Positions 61,235-64,000 of a DNA stretch of 64,000 nt are shown here, piece after piece (position 1 is the first letter of the stretch; each line of letters starts with the position of its first letter). The DNA is from Agapanthus africanus (taxonomy: Eukaryota; Streptophyta; Magnoliopsida; Asparagales; Amaryllidaceae). The DNA lies in the NCBI GenBank assembly GCA_030015575.1, contig JASDDO010000019.1:511534986-511598985 (forward strand). The letters are read 5' to 3'. The notes under the pieces were generated by a model. That model was not told the DNA's origin, searched no databases, and saw only the letters and a list, made by a program, of their open reading frames with translations. The translations under genes and the position numbers were made by a program.

Positions 61235-64000
61235 TAAGGCCATCTGTAGCAGTGGTTGTAGTATCTCATACTCAACCATCCCATAAAAATCTCTCTCTGG
61301 GAATAGGCCTTCGTGAGTGGATCCGCCGTGTTGTCCTCTAAGTCTCCTCTCCTAACCTTGATCCCTTAGAGATCAACCATCTCCATGATCAGGTGATACT
61401 GCCTTAGAATATGTCTGGATCACTGATGGGACCTGCGTTCCTTGGCATAAGCCACAACTCCATTGTCTCACAATGGTAGGAACATAGTTCATCTCGTGAA
61501 CCATTATACACCCAAACAGCCTCTTTGGTAGCATCTTAAGTAGCGATGTATCCAGCCTTTATTGTCTAGTGTGCCATGGTATCTAGCTTGGAACTCTTCC
61601 AATATACCGTCCCTCTACTGAGGGTAAATACAATGCCTGTGACTGACATCCAGTCGTCTTTATCACCCTGGAACCCTTCCAGTGATTCTCCCCAGGATCG
61701 ATTGATACCATCTCACTACAACTAGCGAGTATCCTAATATCCAATTAGATCTATCTCATAGATCCAAAACCCAGGATTTAGTAGGTATCACTTTGATCCT
61801 ATGTGGAGAATCATTGTGATAAGCGGAGATTGACCGAGCGTAGCATAGGAAACTCCTTCCCTATCAAGAGTATGTCATCCACGTACTCTACGAGGATCAT
61901 CACCATACTCCCTACTACCTTTTTGTATATACAAGGTTCATCTACCATTTAGATGATGTCAAACTGTTTGACTACTACATTAAAACAGATGTTCCAACTC
62001 CGCGATACCTGTTTTATCCTATAAAGCATCTTGTATACGTTTTCGCTGCTCCTACTGTCTACGAAGCCCTCTGGCTGTGTACTTATAGACGTTCTCTTCT
62101 AAAACATCATTTAGAAAAGCAGTCATGGCACCCAACCACCAGATATCGTAGTCATGGTATGTAGCCGTGGCAAGTAGGATCTGGATGGACTTAAGCATAG
62201 GCACTGGAAAAGGTTTCATCATTATCCACGCCCGGTCGATGACGAAAACCTTTAACAAGTCTAGCTTTGAAAGTCGCAACCTTTCCAAGTACACCAAGTA
62301 ATCTTCTCAAGATATACTTGCTCCTGATGGGGATTTAACCCTTCAGATATAGCAACCAAAGTCCATACTTTGTTGGTGTATAAGGATTCCATCTCAGATC
62401 ACTAAGCATCCAGCCATTCTTACAGAGTCACACTCCTGATGGCCAGCTCGAAACTAGTTGGGTCATCATCTCATGATGCAATCCTCGCTCCCACTGTCAT
62501 AGAAAAACAGAAGTATCTCTCAGGTGGGTGAGGAACCCTACTAGATCGGCGGAGAGGCTGAGGTTCGTTGGAATCTACTGAATCCTTTAGTTCTATCAAA
62601 TCATTAGCTGCAATTTGTATAGCTGGAACATTTCCAGTTGTACATAACAGACCTTGCCTCGAGCTTGTCCGGATTTTACTTTTAGACATAGGCCGGACAA
62701 CCCCAAATCTTAACTAACTTAAGATATGGGCTCTTCCCTTTCCATATCACATATGAAGTGGTAGGCAACTGATTTGATTTGAACCCTATTCAATAGGTAT
62801 GCAGCTTCTCAAGTGCATAACTCCCAAAAGGAAATAGGTAACTCAGTAGTACTCATCATAGAGCAAACCATATATAGGGTGTGAATGCTCCGCCCCGATA
62901 TACCAACGTGCTATGGTGTATACGGAGGAGTAATGCTGAGAGAGAATCTCATTCTCCTTTAGAAAAGTCCAAGAATTTCGTGCTCAAGTATTCTCCTCCT
63001 TGATCTCATCAAAAGACATAATACTTATACCCGTATTTTGGTTCTCTACTTCTAACTTATATTCTGTGAATATCTCAAAAGGTTCGGACTTGTGTTTCAA
63101 CAGGAACATATGTCTGAATTTTGAGAGATTATCAGAGAACGTAATGAAGTATAAAGAACCAGTCCTGGCATGTGTAGACAGGAGACCTTACATACATCAT
63201 CATGTATCAGTCCCAAGAGTTCATTAACTCTTTCTCTGTTTCCAATAAACAGAGCTATGGTCATCTTATCTTTGTGACAAGACTGGCAAGTTTCACAAGA
63301 TGTAAATTCAAACTGATTTAAATATGCATCTTTGTGCAACTTTGCTAGTCGGGTCGCATTGATATGACCTAGTCTACAATACCTCAAGAAGGATCCGTTC
63401 ATTTCTGAACTCTTCCTCTTGTGTGTGTTCCGTATACTAAGAACTGTAGTTTGATTTAGAACATCAATGCTTTTAGATAACGTGCCTGATCCGATCAACT
63501 TTTGATATAGGAAATGTTCAAAACATTATCCAACTATACAAAATTTTATCATTTCTTTACTAATAAAGAGATTGATATGATTTTGTATATCAGGTTCGGT
63601 ATCTAATAACATTCGTTCAGAATCAATGTATTTGGAATACAGGGTGACAGTGACCAACAGACTTGGCTGCAACACTTGCCCCGTTTTCTGCCTCATGAAA
63701 CTTATCACCCGTTCTTAGTTCTCTACCTAGCTGTAGCCCTATGTAACAGATTACATATCTGGGATCCTGATCCGGTATCAAATACCCAGGACGCAGAGGA
63801 TACTGAGAAACAGTTCTATGTAACGAACACACCCGAAGGAGATGCATCATATGCACTTTCTTCGTTTGGGCGGCACGGGAAATCTGGTATTCCCAATTTC
63901 CTGCTCTGTCTTATAACAATTATAAGTTGGAGCGGGACCAACGTTCCCCAGCTCAGTATAATAAGCGGGTTCGGTCAATATTCCGTATTATTATCTTGAT
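61235..64000 (-). pseudogene. Decayed Copia pol of element E (fossil)
   Basis: Minus-strand remains of RNase H and RT (near 61250-62520), integrase (near 62700-63450, with [20 protein letters not shown] and CETCQSCHKDKM) and the protease neighbourhood (63500-64000). Many breaks; no long frame. The leader and 5' LTR lie beyond the window. Confidence 0.78.

Larger units (their letters stand above)
59007..64000 (-). mobile_element. Decayed Copia element (E), runs off the right edge
   Basis: 3' LTR 59007-61219, purine tract, then RNase H, RT, integrase and protease remains on the minus strand to the window end. It is a close relative of B and holds, without interruption, the sites where C and D inserted in B and C. 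The coding part is broken in many places. It sits in the 3' region of Athila K; the presumed left target copy is CAAAA at 59002-59006. Confidence 0.85.

Overview
The window is intergenic plant DNA made almost entirely of LTR retrotransposons nested inside one another. The families are typical of an angiosperm with a large genome: Ty3/Gypsy Athila, Ty3/Gypsy Tekay (Del) chromoviruses, and a Ty1/Copia family resembling Angela/BARE-1 (long 2.0-2.2 kb LTRs beginning TGTTAG, 'ATGCCCTAGAGGC' near the LTR start, initiator-Met tRNA primer sites). I found no host gene, tRNA, rRNA or CRISPR array. The species cannot be told from the sequence.

Left part (1-18352). An Athila element (H, 1-8416, + strand, 5' part outside the window) carries a solo LTR (I, 2430-4679) with a perfect 5-bp target duplication. 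H sits in a decayed Tekay element (G, 8417-13892, +). G sits in a Copia element (F, 13893-17878, -) of which only the leader and 5' LTR are seen. A 474-bp stretch of uncertain origin follows (17879-18352).

Middle and right part (18353-64000). A 52-bp LTR head (A) is interrupted by a decayed Copia element (B, from 18405, -). B is the host of the remaining layers. Copia C (21838-42972, -) lies in B's pol. Young Copia D (26682-36996, +) lies in C's pol. Tekay J (45331-55653, -) lies in B's leader. Athila K (from 55942, -) lies further along the same leader. Copia E (from 59007, -) lies in K and runs off the right end. Target-site duplications at C, D, J and I fix most of the order.

LTR comparison by eye gives about 0.8% divergence for C, 1.1% for D and 2% for J, so these layers are recent. 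B, E and G are much more decayed.

The most unusual signal is in the 2-3 kb leader of the Copia family, between the primer site and the protease. No gag-like reading frame is visible there in any copy. The leader instead holds a large GC-rich palindrome, a direct repeat, a strong splice-acceptor-like tract just before protease, and three stem-loops whose loops share one core sequence within an element but differ between elements.
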